DNA of 64,000 nt from Capronia americana (GCA_016110215.1 JADWQD010000004.1:868001-932000), one strand, 5' to 3'. Positions 1 through 12,074 are shown, counted from the first letter of the stretch. Program-made: numbers and translations. The notes: generated from the sequence alone by a model not told the origin.

Positions 1-541
1 TGCCATGGGAAGAAACGGCGCGGAGGTGGTTCTCGGTAGGAGAACCGAGATGTTGTTTGGCGAGGCTGCGCGTAGGGCTGCGGCAAGGCTGCGCAGCCGG
101 GGCCGGAGAAATTATTTTACACAGTCAGTTACCTGTGCATCACAGTGCTCGTAGAACACGGGCCGAGGGCGTGGGGTAAAATTGCGTGAATGCGCGGAAT
201 GGTACTCGGTAGATTGGCGGGGTTTGTTTACAGCCACCCCCCCCCCCGCCCCCGCAACCTTCGGGAGCTCAATTTTCACATGCGACTACTACCCAGTCCC
301 GAGTACTCGGACCCGTACTTCCCAGGTCATAGAAGCTGAACTTTCGGTTCCGCAACGCAGGGTAACAGTCTACAACAAGCTTCCCACCGAGAAGAGGTTT
401 GCGGGCATGACTCCGAGCGAATTGACGGCGGAGTTACGATATCTCCTTCTGAATATCTGGTTTACTGATCGTTGGAATTTCGCTGCAATCCTTTGATCCT
501 TCCTACGACCTCGACGCTGCAATCCCGAAGCCCGCTCGGGC
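1..541. other. Intergenic, no gene seen
   Basis: No open reading frame here has recognisable protein content. The only visible feature is a C-rich homopolymer run around 236-252, broken by a single G. The stretch lies 3' of the esterase gene that ends at 542 and probably holds its terminator. Confidence 0.5.
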
Positions 542-1521
542 TCACATCTGCGAGACCAGCCACTTGATGCCGCCAATCAGGTTGCCCACAAACTGCTGGC
601 CCTCGGGCACGGAAGGGAAGATCCAGAAATAATGCGGCAGGCCCTTGTAGTGGTCATGCTTGGTGGGCACGCCGGCCTTCTTCAGCGCGGCCTCCATGAC
701 GTACGCGTCATCTCGGAGCGGATCCTTCTCGCAGCTCGCAAAGTAGGTGGGCGGGAAGTTCTTGTGGTTGTCCGTGGCCAGGGCGGTGAAGATGTCGCTG
801 TCCTTGGGATTGACGCCGGCGTGGTCGTAGAAGATCTTCATCGAGTTCTTGTCGATGATGGGCACGCCCTCCTTGTTCTCCTCGTACGCCTTGTAGATGC
901 CCTTGTACTCGTCCGGCACGTGGTCCCAGTGCAGCGTGCAGGGCACGACGGCCGCGATGCCTCGGATGCCGTCGCGCTTCGACGGGTCCTTGACGATGCG
1001 GTTGGCGATCTGCAGCGCCAGCGCCCCGCCCGCGGAGCCGCCGACGGTGTAGAATTTGTTCGGGTCTCCGCCGTAGGAGGTCGCGTTTTGTCGAGCCTAG
1101 GAAATGGGTTAGAGACAACTGGAACACACACACGCACACAATCATCAATGGTTGGATTCTAGCTCACCCATTTGTAGACCTTGAGGCAATCCTCGAGCTG
1201 GGTGGGGGCCTTGTGCTCGGGAGCAAGGCGATAGTCGATGTTGACGACGATCGAAGGCACCGCTTCGGCAACGACCCTGCAGAGGAGATCGTCCGAGTTG
1301 AGGTCGCCCGTCATGAACCCGCCGCCGTGTGTCCAGATGGCGACGGGGAGGGGGCCGGACTTGGCAGCCTCCTTGGGCGTGTACAAGCGGTACTTGATCC
1401 CGTCGACCTCACCGTCCTTGCTCTCGACCGCCTCGGACGGTGGAGGCAGTTGAGGCAGAAGCATAGCCACCAGCTGGTCATACTGTGCTCTGATCTCCTC
1501 GGGCGTCCCGGTCATCACCAT
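542..1521 (-). CDS. HSL-family alpha/beta hydrolase (esterase)
   Basis: Two exons, 1168..1521 and 542..1096, separated by a 71-nt intron (1097..1167; donor GTGAGC). They join after Trp118 to give about 302 aa. The oxyanion-hole motif HGGGF is at residues 65-69, the nucleophile sits in GGSAGG (Ser139), an acid lies in DPLRDD and the C-terminal PHYFW supplies the histidine. This is the complete triad of the hormone-sensitive-lipase family, and the closest fungal namesakes are versiconal-hemiacetal-acetate-type esterases. Such enzymes cleave short acyl esters; the substrate here is unknown. No signal peptide is evident, so it is probably cytosolic. Two in-frame ATGs (1521 and 1515) compete as start. 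An AG acceptor-like site just upstream leaves room for a 5' UTR intron or a short extra exon. No secondary-metabolism gene adjoins it. Confidence 0.85.
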
Positions 1522-2722
1522 CCGACCACCTAGGTTTTTTTCCAGCTGTAGCGCGCGTCAGTGGAGGGCATAGTAATTGACTAGACCCGGACGATCGGGC
1601 CGAGAAAAGTAAACATACATCCAGCCATGATTGTGCGTACGCCATTGTGACAGTCGCTTGAGACAGAACTGAATGGATGGGGGGTTGTGTTTTCGAGTGC
1701 TGGCGAAACGGGCTACAGAGGTGGCTCTGGAATCGGCTGGAATACACAGAATATATACGGGCTTGCTTGCTTGAGGGATCCGGCCTAAGGCTCTCGCGGG
1801 GGGACTGGTGGTACAATATACGAGTAGACATTCATTCAGCCCCATTTGACCTCGGTTATACGCAGTACGTGTCCGTCCGGTAGTAGAACCTAGAATGGCG
1901 CGGCTGTCATGCTCAGTGGCCAGCCAAGGGGCAAACCACGTCGGGTGGATTGAGCCAGACTTGCCAGTCGGGTCGAGTCAGTGGCCTGGATCGTTGAGGA
2001 ATACTGATCACACCCGATGCCTGCCCAGGCCTGCCCCAGGCCTAAGGTACACTGTAGGTCTGCCCGGGTTGGAGCCGGGGCTGTAAGAGTCACGAGGACA
2101 TGATTATTGGTCAAACCCCACAACCTCCACGAACGCTTCCGACCAGCTACTCCGTTACTTGAACAGTATTACGCTACACGAATCAGTCCTCTTGTGACAA
2201 GCAGGGACGTCTCTCTGGAGATCAAGAGGTTGCTCAGGGTCCTGTCGGTGCAGTCATCTTAGCCCAGCCGCGCTGTACCGATATAACAAGTATAAACAGC
2301 ACTAGTATCTACCTACATACCAACCTGCGAGGATGACTAGTTTGCATACGCCCTAGGGACACCAGACTTAACGACTAGTTGGCATTCACACAGTCAGTAG
2401 AGCATATCGCCAGAGGAAAATTGGCTATAACCACGAATGGAGACCCTCAATCGTAGTCTGCCTGCCCTGAAGCTTGAGAAATCCCATCGAGACCCGATGA
2501 GGAAGTATTGAGTCCGCGGCGCCAGTCCCGCGCAGAGGGCCTGAAGGCCGCATAGCCTCACAACCGGAGGTAATGAATCTCACTTCTCGCAACAATACTA
2601 CTTCCCAATAACTTCAATTCCGAGGCACAAAAACGCAACCGAGGAGCTCTTACGCAGACAGTAAGACGGCGTTTGGCGGAAGAGATGGTGCGCATAGCGT
2701 CAGAGCCTCGTGTAAGATCCTT
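1522..2722. other. Intergenic, no gene seen
   Basis: This 1.2-kb stretch lies between the starts of the esterase (leftward) and the 3' end of OTU1. Short open frames on both strands have no recognisable motifs and no paired splice signals that extend them. I see no tRNA-like fold or long repeat. Confidence 0.5.
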
Positions 2723-3793
2723 TCAAGAAGCTTCGCCAAAATTCATATGTCCTGTCTCCTGTGCGTGCTTCATGGCCCCAGCCTCGCCAGTCAATGTTGC
2801 TCCACAGTCATTGCACATGAGCTGAAACCCGGCGGTGTCCGTGAAGTAGTGTTTTTCTTGCAGTTTCTGACACAGGGCGATGGCTTGCGGCAGGGCTTCA
2901 TCCGCTAATGGCTGCATAAATTGCTTGACGTCGAATTCTGGCGGTTGGCCCTGTACGCTCAGAGCGATTGTATCGTAATGTATCCCAGAGTATACAATGA
3001 AGCAGCGGCTTTGTGCCCCTTCATTATACCTGTCGACCCGCAAGCTCTGCACATCTATGCTGCAGATCTCGACGTCGAAATGCTGACTGAGAATATCGAG
3101 CTCGATTTGGCCGCCCCAGGCATCCTCTGTCTGGATCCAACGGCAGTAAGCGTCAGGCTCCTTGTTATCGAGGACGGCCTTGGTGTACTTCTCTGGGTTT
3201 GCTTGAATGTACTGGGCGATGATCGACCGAAGTTCTGTCACCGCATCCACATCGGACAGAACGGCGCTCGCGACAGCTCTGAAGAGGCAGGAATTGTCAT
3301 CTGGCATTATCCGTAAGACCAAGGTGCCTTGCAGATCCGGGCACCAAATCTCGGGAGGATCCGCCATTTCTGCGTTCTGCTTTCGTGATAGCGAGAGGGG
3401 CGCGGCGGAGGGCTCCTGGGTTCTCGAAGGTGTATGAGAAGGAACCGGTACGTGTGGAGCCGCTCTACCGTGGTCCGTGGAAGGACCAGCTGTCCGCATG
3501 GCGCTCTTTGCTGCATCGCCGGGGGTTGGCTGTGTTTCGCTCGATTGGCTGGAAGGCTTGACTTCGTGGACAATGAGCTGCTCCCCATTCAATTTGACAT
3601 CAAGTGCCGTCAGAAGCTCGGATGCCGATTGCTCATCGAGTGGAAGTGGTTTCGGCGGATACCCATACTTGACCTCGAAAGAGGATAGTGATGTTTCGGT
3701 CTCGATAGTTTTGCGCAGTGTGTCAATTGTGGCAGAGTCATCGAGAGTGACTGTGGAGGATTTGCCAGATGGGCCCCGTATCCGGATCCTCAT
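2723..3793 (-). CDS. OTU1: OTU1/YOD1-type deubiquitinating enzyme
   Basis: Single exon, 356 aa, matching the usual OTU1 architecture. Residues 1-75 form a UBX-like/ubiquitin-fold domain that in this family binds Cdc48/p97. The OTU cysteine protease domain follows from about 157, with DDNSC giving Asp166 and nucleophile Cys169, and the catalytic His272 in SGIHYDT. A C-terminal C2H2 finger has Cys327, Cys330, His343 and His349. OTU1 trims ubiquitin chains on substrates handled by Cdc48, notably in ER-associated degradation. The linker 80-140 is Ser/Pro-rich and probably disordered. The ATG at 3793 begins directly with the UBX-like strand, so the start is well supported. The gene is divergent from RSC1 with 699 bp between start codons. 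Confidence 0.95.
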   Translation of the reverse strand: MRIRIRGPSGKSSTVTLDDSATIDTLRKTIETETSLSSFEVKYGYPPKPLPLDEQSASELLTALDVKLNGEQLIVHEVKPSSQSSETQPTPGDAAKSAMRTAGPSTDHGRAAPHVPVPSHTPSRTQEPSAAPLSLSRKQNAEMADPPEIWCPDLQGTLVLRIMPDDNSCLFRAVASAVLSDVDAVTELRSIIAQYIQANPEKYTKAVLDNKEPDAYCRWIQTEDAWGGQIELDILSQHFDVEICSIDVQSLRVDRYNEGAQSRCFIVYSGIHYDTIALSVQGQPPEFDVKQFMQPLADEALPQAIALCQKLQEKHYFTDTAGFQLMCNDCGATLTGEAGAMKHAQETGHMNFGEAS

Positions 3794-4492
3794 CTTGTTT
3801 TGTGGGCGGGAGGAGGTTGCAGAGAGTGAATCAAGCCGGATCCGAGCGTTTAAAGAAGACTATCTGGGAGAGAGATGTGATCTTGCCACGCGGAAGCATG
3901 TGGTCAGAGATGGAAGGGATGAAGCGATAGCTGTTGAGATTGCGCCTGCTCTTGTAACACGTGGCTTCGGTTCGCCCAAACGATAGATTGCAAACGCACA
4001 GATCACTCGCGCTTCTTCGTACTCACCAAGCCTGTCCTCATGGACATTTTTGAAGTGGTGATGAACGCACGAATGGTTCGATTGTCTAATCAGCCCGGTT
4101 CCGGCTTAACCCCAGATTTCCCGACTCGGCCCTTGACGCGACTCGACGACCAGGACGCGTTCTCCGAACTCAGTTGATTCGGAGACTTGGGCTTGCTGGT
4201 CTACAGCACCCACTGCTGGTAATGTAACGTAGGAAGGAGTGGGAGAGCTGCATTGAAGTGAGCGTAGTCAGAGGTCTCAGCGACAGTCAAGTCCGCCAAG
4301 ACATTCCCGGTTCAAGTTTTGGAGACGCAGCTTTCCACGGGCCTCGTTCTGTCCCCGCCGTCGCAAGTCGCATCATCAGTGAAACGCGATAGACAACTCG
4401 GACGTCGACAAGGCCTCTCCATGTCATTACCTCCACAATTCCCTCCCCTCGTCTCCTTGCGCATAGAACTGTCGCGGTAGTCGCGCAGAGAA
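3794..4492. promoter_or_regulatory. Shared promoter region of OTU1 and RSC1
   Basis: This 699-bp gap lies between two divergent start codons, so both promoters must sit here. Short frames on either strand lack recognisable domains. No strong motif cluster was seen. Confidence 0.45.
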
Positions 4493-7207
4493 ATGGCCGA
4501 TTCCGAGAGCGCAGATGCTAAGGCGGCGGAGCCTGTCCAGTCTATCGAGGTCGAGCCTGCCACGAAGAACGAGGGCGAAGCCGACGCAAAAGAGGATGGC
4601 GCCGCGGACGAGAATGCTGAAGAGGACGCCGAAGCCGACGAAGATGATGCGCAGGGGGAAGAAGGGGACGGCCGCCCTGTTTCTCGCGACCAATACAAAG
4701 CCCTCAAGAGCATTACGGATACCCTGACAAACCATAAGATTCAGGTCAAAAATGAGTCCGTAGAGTCCATTGAATGAATCGCAGTATGCGAAAACTAATG
4801 CGCATCACAGGGACTATTTTCCTTCGCAACTGTTCAAGCGCATACCGAATCGCAGAGTCCTGCCCGATTACCACGAAATCATCAAAGACCCCGTCGCCAT
4901 CAGTACTCTTAAGCAGAAGATCCAGAGGAAGCAATACACAGGTATTCCCGAGTTCGTTCGAGACTTCGCCATGATCGTCCACAACGCTCAGGTCTACAAT
5001 CGACCCAACTCTGGCCCGGTGCGCGACGTGTTCTTGCTGCAAACCGTCTTCAAGGACGAGTTGAAGAAGCTGGTAGACGAAGGATTGATCAAGGAAGAGG
5101 AAACAGTCTTTCCAGATCTAGGAGAAATACCGGACGCTACTCCTGAGCCCACTCCCGTCTCGGAGGATGAGGATGACAATGACGACGAGGACGAGGAAGA
5201 CGAGGATGATGACGGCGCCGACGACGACTCAGAAGATGGCAGGCGAAAGAGACGCCGAAGAGGCGGCCGAACCAGTATTTCGGGACGCAAAGGCCGCGAT
5301 GACGATGAGAAAGCCGGCGAACCGAAGCGGCGAGGACGGCCTCCCAAGGTTGACACACCTATGGAAGCTCGAATCAAAGCCATCCTTAAAGGCCTTCGCA
5401 AGCCCAAGGACAAGGCTGGGAACCTGAAAATCCGTCACTTTGAGCGACTACCAGACAAGCAGGAGTACCCCAGTTATTTCGCTGAGATCAAAGACCCGAT
5501 TGCTCTAGACATGATCAAGAAGAAGGCTAAGCGGAAGAAGTATCAATCCATCGAGCACTTCATGAAGGATATCGATCTTCTCTTCAACAATGCAAAGCAG
5601 TTCAACGAGGATGGTAGTGAGATCTATCAGGATGCTGCGGACCTGCATGCAGAAGCACAGAAGTTGGCCGAAATCGAGAAAGCCAAACCCGACGACGAGT
5701 ACCTTATGGAGGACGGGCGCAGACCCTTACCCAACGGTATCCTCCACAAGAATGAGCTCTGGCGGGTCGGTGACTGGGTTCATCTTCAGAACCAAAATGA
5801 TGTGACCAAACCGATTGTCGCTCAGATATACCGCACGTGGGAAGACACTGAGGGTCAGAAATGGATCAATGCTTGCTGGTACTATCGACCCGAGCAGACG
5901 GTGCATCAGTACGAGAAGCATTTCTGGCCAAATGAAGTCGTCAAGACAGGACAGTATCGGGACCACCAGATCGACGAGGTCCTCGACCGTTGCTTCGTCA
6001 TGTTTTTCACAAGATACACTCGGGGTCGACCACGTAACATCAGCCCAACCACCGAGGTCTACGTCTGCGAAGCTCGATACAACGAAGAAAAGCACAGATT
6101 CAACAAGATCAAGACCTGGGCTAGCTGCTTACCTGACGAGGTTCGGGACAAGGACTATGAGATGGACTTGTTTGACACTCCCCGAAAGATTAAGAAAGTG
6201 CCCAGTCCGCTCAAGCACTTGTTGAAGGACGATACGAAGGAGTCAGGTCCTCTTCCTACACCACAATGGGGTCATCCAAACGCGCCGCCTATAGTTGGAG
6301 GAATTCATAAACAACCTCGCGATGAAAATGTAAGTCCGTCCTCGGCGCGATGTTCAGAATTCTACTGCTTGGTCTGCCCACACAAAGACCTGTCACTAAC
6401 CTTTATCGGTCCAAATAGCAATCACCACCGCCTGAACCAACCCCTCCGCCACCTCCTACACCCCCGCCGCCAGTTGTAAGACAACCTTCTATGAACACTG
6501 TCACAAGCATGGCGCCACGCCCTGTGATTAACGGCGCAAGCCACACACCGACATTGCAGCCTCAACTCACACGGCCGTCACCATCATTGACCCCGAACCC
6601 GTATCAACACCAATCAATCTCACCTGCTCCGCAATATGGCAGACAGAACTCATTCGCACAGTCACAAACCACATACCGTGCCAACATTGCCCCTTCGACG
6701 CCAGCCATTCAGCAGAACCATCCCTCTTTCACCACGCATCAACAAATCCACCCTCAACCAAGCCTGACCCCAGCCCGCCAAGGAAGTTACACCTCAACGG
6801 CCACTCCATCTCATTCGCAAGCGGCTTTCACCCGGCCCCTGTATCAACAACAAACCTCAACCACTGCACCCGCCTCTCAACCACACCCAGCCTACCCTAC
6901 AACAACCCCCGCAGCCACGAGCACATACCCGGACCACCGCGCCGCCGAAGTTTTCGTACTCTCTGACACAGCCAATGCCTCCATTCCAAAACACATCCGC
7001 GACAAGTTCCCGCAGGACGATCACGGCCGGGTCTTGTTCTTTGCAAAGCCGCCCGTCTTGCATGACATGACCGTGCGGGGCAAGGAAGGGCAGGTGTTGA
7101 AGCACACGGAGAAATATCTCAAGGCGAAAGAAGAGAGAGAGGAGAGGAAACGCGCGCGAGACCTAGAGAAAACACGGGCCCAAGCTGCCAAGAGGGTCAA
7201 GGTGTGA
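4493..7207 (+). CDS. RSC1: RSC chromatin-remodelling subunit Rsc1/Rsc2 (two bromodomains, AT-hook, BAH)
   Basis: Three exons: 4493..4755, 4811..6329 and 6419..7207 (about 856 aa). An acidic N-terminus (residues 1-65) is followed by bromodomain 1 (IPNRRVLPDYHEIIKDP ... NAQVYNRP), an acidic stretch, an AT-hook (KRRGRPPK), bromodomain 2 (KDPIALDMIKKK ... NAKQFNED), then a BAH domain starting at ELWRVGDWVHL. The C-terminal third is Pro/Gln/Thr-rich. This bromo-AT-hook-bromo-BAH order is diagnostic of Rsc1/Rsc2, which target the RSC SWI/SNF-type remodeller to acetylated nucleosomes in the nucleus. Intron 1 has two in-frame candidate donors, GTCCGT at 4756 and GTCCAT at 4765; the first is closer to consensus. 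Intron 2 (6330..6418) has a GTAAGT donor and a CACTAAC branch site. Confidence 0.93.
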
Positions 7208-8009
7208 AGGAGGTATGGGGTATTTTTTTGGGGCCAGAGCTGGCTGCACCTGGACTGCGACTTGTTCCGAACGCCAACCAGTTTTCAATGGGAATGTTCT
7301 TATTCAGATAACTTGTATTCTACCTACGCCCGCCCGCACGGTAGCTGCAGTGGGATACTCGACAGCTAAAGCTACAGGAGTTGAATGCGTTAGAAGTCAT
7401 AGTCTTTGTCAAAAGTCTAGAGCAAGTCAAGTCAATTCAATTCAACTATACAAATATTGAGTAGTGAGGACCTATTGAGGGTGAGAATTAAGTACGCGGA
7501 ATGCGTATCAGTATACCTCGTAAGTATGAGGATTTTAGTATTGAGTGGGATCTGAGAATTGAGAATTGAGAATTGAGAAATCAGCTCCGAAAAGACAATG
7601 ACGAGTTATATCGGCAGGAAGACACGCACGCACGCACCCACGCAGGGAGGAAGGAAGGAAGCAAGAATCAATATCTCTAGACGCAATATCCAGCAAGAGA
7701 TGAGATCCGCTGAGCTCATTATGTACCTTTCTTCTGGTCATTCACATGTTCGTCAAATCTGCCTCACTTAATCACTGCCACCCCTATCACACTCCCCCGT
7801 AAGGAATGCATGGCTCGACAGCTTGGTGCAAGCACGCTATTCTACATGGGTAAGTTACGGTAGTCACAATACTACCGACTGGATTAATTTGGTGTGGCAC
7901 TTGTTTTCTCTCCACGCTGAGCTATCGTAAATACAGAAGAAGACAGCCCGAGGATGGTGAAGACCCCTCAAAATCATAATTCCATTCACATCCGTACCAG
8001 GTACGTGTG
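7208..8009. other. Intergenic between convergent 3' ends, with simple repeats
   Basis: No gene is visible. Low-complexity DNA includes a GCAC/GGAA-rich patch around 7622-7662. RSC1 (+) and the MFS gene (-) converge here, so both terminators should lie in this stretch. Confidence 0.5.
7554..7578. repeat. Short tandem repeat, GAGAATT x 3.5
   Basis: The heptamer GAGAATT is repeated three times perfectly, followed by a partial fourth copy. It lies in non-coding DNA and looks like an ordinary slippage microsatellite. Confidence 0.8.
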
Positions 8010-9754
8010 TCACTTTTCTCGCTCTGCCAGCCAGAGGCGCCATTTCGGAGCGGCTCTTCGTCGCCAGCTCTTGCCGTAAATATACATCGGCACTGCAGCT
8101 ACCATGGAGGAGAGGACGCAGAGTCCGAAGAACAAGAACGTGTAGCCGTACCCTGCGGCGTTGATGAAGGGTTGGACCGAGTATGAGATGGCAAAGTTGA
8201 TGCATGATGAGCAGATTGCCAGTACGACGACAAGTTCGCCTGCGATCTGAAGGACTCACGTGTTAGCGATTTCCCTTGCGATGGGGATGTGAGGGTGGAG
8301 GGACTTACTCCGGGGAAACACTCCATGGCGTAGGCCGTGGCGATCGAGCATGCCGACACTTGGTGGGCAATCATAGCGCCGACTCCAAAGGCTATCGTCA
8401 TCCAGTGCATGCCGAACTCTGCTCCCCAGCCATAGAGCTGATAACCGACAGCGGCGTAGACGAATGAAAGGCTCAACGTCCACAGCCGCATTTCTGGCTC
8501 TTTGATACCCTGGTTTCGTCGGGCAAGGAAGATGACTACATGGTCACTGAGCACGCCAGTCGCCCACCCGACAAAATTGCCCACCAGCGCGGCGAGGAAG
8601 ACCAACCCGGTAGAGGTTGTCGACCAGTTGTAGGGAGGCTCAGTGAGGATCTCTGAGATCGTGTTGAAGCTTACAATCCCCGCAGTGCAGCCAAACGCGA
8701 AGATGACTCCAGCGATGACAATGTTGGGGAACGTGAACAGCAGGAAAGGGCGTCGGAAGTATTGCCAGTAGGTGGTCTGGTCTTGCGGATAGTACACCCA
8801 GAGCCTGAGCTTCTGCATGTATGTCCGCTTCGGAAAGTAGGATGCCAATTCACTCTCTGATGTGGTTTCGCTCGGGCTCTGGGCGTTGACGAAGGTGTTT
8901 GCGGTGTCCTTTAGGTCATCACCTTTGACGATCTGTGTCTGCGTCACGGAATGTAGTCCTGTAATTCGGCCGAACAAGAATCTGGGGAACAGGGTCTCCT
9001 CGAAGGTGAAAAAGAGCAGCACCAGAACACCGCCGTCGATGATAGCGACGATGTACTGGGACCACCTCCAGCCAGGGCCATCTGCAATACTGCCGCCGGT
9101 GATGAGGCCTAGGATGGAACCAAGCTGTTGACCAAAGAGGTAGAACGAGAGCATTCTGCCGCGTTGGTGGGTAAAGAACATGTCGAACACACTCAATTGA
9201 ATGACAGCTTGGTATGCTGCAGTCCCAACTCCATTTAGGACCATAGCCAGCATCCATGAGGCGGTTCCATGGAACTTGCCCAGCCAGATGCCAGCACACA
9301 TGCAGATGACGGTCGACGCAAGAAAGACCGGCCTTCTGCCAATCTTCATGGCCGTCGGGATCCAAAAGATGTTGACGAAGCCCAGTAGCAGATAATTGAG
9401 CGCGCTTCCACCGTTCATGTTGGTCAAAGAGACATTGGTTTCCTCGGAGACGGTAGTCCAGGCGGCTCCCAGTGTGTTCTCACCGTAGGAGAACGCGCAT
9501 GCATATAGTGCCAACAAAAATAGCTGATAGTACTTCTGAAACCGATGCCAACGTAAGGGATCAGCACCAGCAGCTGTCGGCGGTGGTATAAGAACAATAT
9601 CGTTTGTCCCCTTTGCGTGAGCCGTTTCAAGACTGTGGTCGACTGCCGTCAAAGTCAGAAGAAAACAGCGTTATATTGGAGTGCCCAGCTTTTACATACC
9701 ATCAATCAATCGCTCAGTGCCGGGAACGTCCAGCTCGAACATGTCTTCTGCCAT
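8010..9754 (-). CDS. MFS transporter, DHA1-like (drug:H+ antiporter type)
   Basis: Three exons: 9700..9754, 8309..9642 and 8010..8246 (about 541 aa). Intron 1 (9643..9699) rejoins LID to VDHSLETAHAKG, restoring the VPGTERLID lead-in seen in many fungal MFS proteins. Intron 2 (8247..8308, GTAAGT donor) joins ECFPG to IAGEL. Twelve hydrophobic segments surround MFS signatures, including MKIGRRP after TM2 and a long central loop. The C-terminus ends RRRAAPK...REK. It probably sits in the plasma membrane. Start codons at 9802, 9769 and 9754 are all in frame; 9754 has the best context (A at -3, G at +4). The gene points the same way as the neighbouring Zn2Cys6 regulator, and both lie beside an amadoriase, so uptake or export of an Amadori product or amino acid is a reasonable guess. 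Confidence 0.85.
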
Positions 9755-10304
9755 TGTCAACGGGTTCATCCAGGGTATTCTGTGACTGTGTCCAAGGTCC
9801 ATGGAATCGGCAGAAGGAAGACGTTTTGTACACATCTTTGAGTGTCTTCGTCCTATACCAGTTGTGGGGCGCTCGCCGTTGGGACCTCCACTTGATGCCG
9901 TCGCTGTCAATGAAGGTCCAGGCGGTCCAATCAGAAGAGACCGACAGGGTCTAGTGAAGCTTGTTCAATGATAAGCGCCACTTCCGGACGCTGGTTCCGC
10001 CCAGGATTGTCGGCTGCAGCGCCGGAGAACTGCGTCCTACTTCGAACCGAGTAGAAGGGAGCAGACTCCACCTGGATACTGGCGAAAGAGCGCGCGCCGT
10101 ATCGTCACCCCACAGCAGCAAATCGCTTGGACCTGCAGCGCCGTACCAGAGAACGATAGTCTGTCGGTTGCATGGCCTTTTGAGGGCACCTTCAAGAGGT
10201 GTATGGTGATGATCGTCCGGCAAGTGTCCGATAGACCGGACGTAGAGCCAGACGGGAGGCTTCGGCGATGTAGACAAACACGATAGATCGATCCGGACGA
10301 AAGC

Positions 10305-12074
10305 TTAGGCCAGCGACATATTCCCGCAGAACGGTGCAATGAAGCGGCTCCAGTCATTCTGCTCAATATCACATTCTTGATGCGGCATGTAGTCCAAGTC
10401 TCTTGCCTGCCATACTTTTTCGATGACCGATCGCGCCTTGGTAGCATTGACCACCGAGCCCGACAGCTTGTCCAAGGCAGCGAGGATGAATGGTCGTGCG
10501 TGTTTAGGAGCACCGTTGCAGTCCAGATCCCACTGGAGCTCTTGATTTGGATCAAGTTCGACAGCAGCGATGAACAGGGGCCAGCTGATGCCTGACAGTA
10601 TGTCCGAGTCCAAAAGCACGTCAACGAGGCGGAGGATGCTGGGAATCTGCGCAATCACCCAGGGAGTCGATGGCCCGGCTCCGTTCAGCACACACTGGAG
10701 ATACAGCTCTGCGGCCAGCCTTTTGAGCTCCGCGGCTTGTCCCAGTATTCCGACGTCGATCTCTCCCACTTGTTGCTCCAGGTTCGCCAGCCGGTCCTCC
10801 AGAGAGGCGGCTTCAGCTTGGAACTGAAGGCTGCACCGACTCGGTAAATCTTGACGTCCAAGCTCCGTGATTCTGCTCAGAATCGAGACAAGCTCTGGAG
10901 AGCAGCCGAGCCAAGGATCGCAATCTGAGCTTTCCGATGTCCAAAAGTCGCTCCCAAAGACAGGATCCTCGCCGCACGCTGTTCGTCCCATGACATCTTG
11001 GAAAGCGAAGAAGCGCTCACAGAAATGGCTGAGTTGGCGTTCTGCAGAACCATTCGATAGCGTAGTCGAACCTTGTCGGCGGATGCGTATCAGGTCTCGG
11101 GCTCCCTTCAAGTGTATAACCCATCGTCGGTCACACTCATTGATAATCTCGAACCAGCAGAGCAAGAGCATGACAGTCAGAGTCTCTGGATTGTTTGCAA
11201 CTGTCCAGAGATCACCGGTTCTAAGATTGACTTGGAGAGCCTGGAGTGCGCCATGGCTTCGTTGAAGTGCGTCCCTTTTGTATGTACGATCGCTTCGTGC
11301 ACGATGACATGCTGCCAGAGCTAGGATCGAGTCCATGGCCAGAGTTGACGTGGTAACAGCAAATGGAATGAGCAAGGAAGCGAGCGGAGATTGTGCACTC
11401 GTGCTCGCTACGGTTAGCGGGCAGACCTTTTCCACGTAGTAGGAGAGTAACAGAGACCTCTCCCGTTGCTCCCCTATGGAGAGCAAGGCTGGTGGTGACA
11501 AGACGGGAATATTGAGCGGCGCGATATTTCCCGTCGTCAACCAAGGACTGAGAGACGATCTGCTAATAGAGTCTTCGACTTGGGTTTCATCTGGGCTGGT
11601 AATTATCGGCGACGTGGCTGGCAAGCGCATTGTCGATGGGGTGCCATATGCCAGACTCCTCAGGTCTCCCATGAAGCCAATATCGAGGTTCAGGAAGCTG
11701 TATGGGTGTATCTCTGGGAGCGTACACCACGTTGCGACACCATCAGCGGAGCTGGGACTTAGCTGGCACGAAGCTCCTTTGAATGGGTCTTTGGACCAAA
11801 CACCAGCCCGGCCAAAGCTGAGGCCTTTCGAGAGGAACTCAGTCTCCCATTTGAGGGCGGTTATCTTGTTGCATTCAAACCCGCGGGCTTTGCATTGAGT
11901 GCAAACGGGCCTCGACTCGTCGCATTTGATTTTGCGCTTCCGACACGTTTGACATCCTGTTCTCGTGCGCCGCTTAACGGGGCGATCGGTGGATTTCCTA
12001 GGTCGCGGCATTGGCGAAGGACATGCTAGACCTTGCTTGTGTAAGAAAGAGGGCGTGATCGAGACTCGGTACAT
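10305..12074 (-). CDS. Zn2Cys6 transcription factor
   Basis: Intronless, up to 589 aa. The binuclear cluster is complete: Cys41, Cys44, Cys51, Cys58, Cys61 and Cys68 (C-x2-C-x6-C-x6-C-x2-C-x6-C), preceded by a basic stretch RPVKRRTRTG. The rest looks like the long helical middle domain of fungal Zn2Cys6 regulators. It acts in the nucleus on CGG-type half sites by family knowledge. A second ATG at 12011 (MPRPRKS) may be the true start, because the first 21 residues are not conserved-looking. The gene is divergent from the amadoriase at 12294 with only 219 bp between starts, and is followed on the same strand by an MFS gene, so it is the obvious candidate local regulator. Confidence 0.92.
   Translation of the reverse strand: MYRVSITPSFLHKQGLACPSPMPRPRKSTDRPVKRRTRTGCQTCRKRKIKCDESRPVCTQCKARGFECNKITALKWETEFLSKGLSFGRAGVWSKDPFKGASCQLSPSSADGVATWCTLPEIHPYSFLNLDIGFMGDLRSLAYGTPSTMRLPATSPIITSPDETQVEDSISRSSLSPWLTTGNIAPLNIPVLSPPALLSIGEQRERSLLLSYYVEKVCPLTVASTSAQSPLASLLIPFAVTTSTLAMDSILALAACHRARSDRTYKRDALQRSHGALQALQVNLRTGDLWTVANNPETLTVMLLLCWFEIINECDRRWVIHLKGARDLIRIRRQGSTTLSNGSAERQLSHFCERFFAFQDVMGRTACGEDPVFGSDFWTSESSDCDPWLGCSPELVSILSRITELGRQDLPSRCSLQFQAEAASLEDRLANLEQQVGEIDVGILGQAAELKRLAAELYLQCVLNGAGPSTPWVIAQIPSILRLVDVLLDSDILSGISWPLFIAAVELDPNQELQWDLDCNGAPKHARPFILAALDKLSGSVVNATKARSVIEKVWQARDLDYMPHQECDIEQNDWSRFIAPFCGNMSLA

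Noticed and set aside
632..1162. Long open frame on the + strand opposite the esterase
   Set aside because: It is a shadow of the esterase coding strand, Val/Arg/Gly-rich, with no independent signals.
1890..2123. Possible tRNA-like or repeat element around GGTTGGAGCCGGGG
   Set aside because: I could not form a cloverleaf with proper arms or a T-loop GGTTCRA motif.
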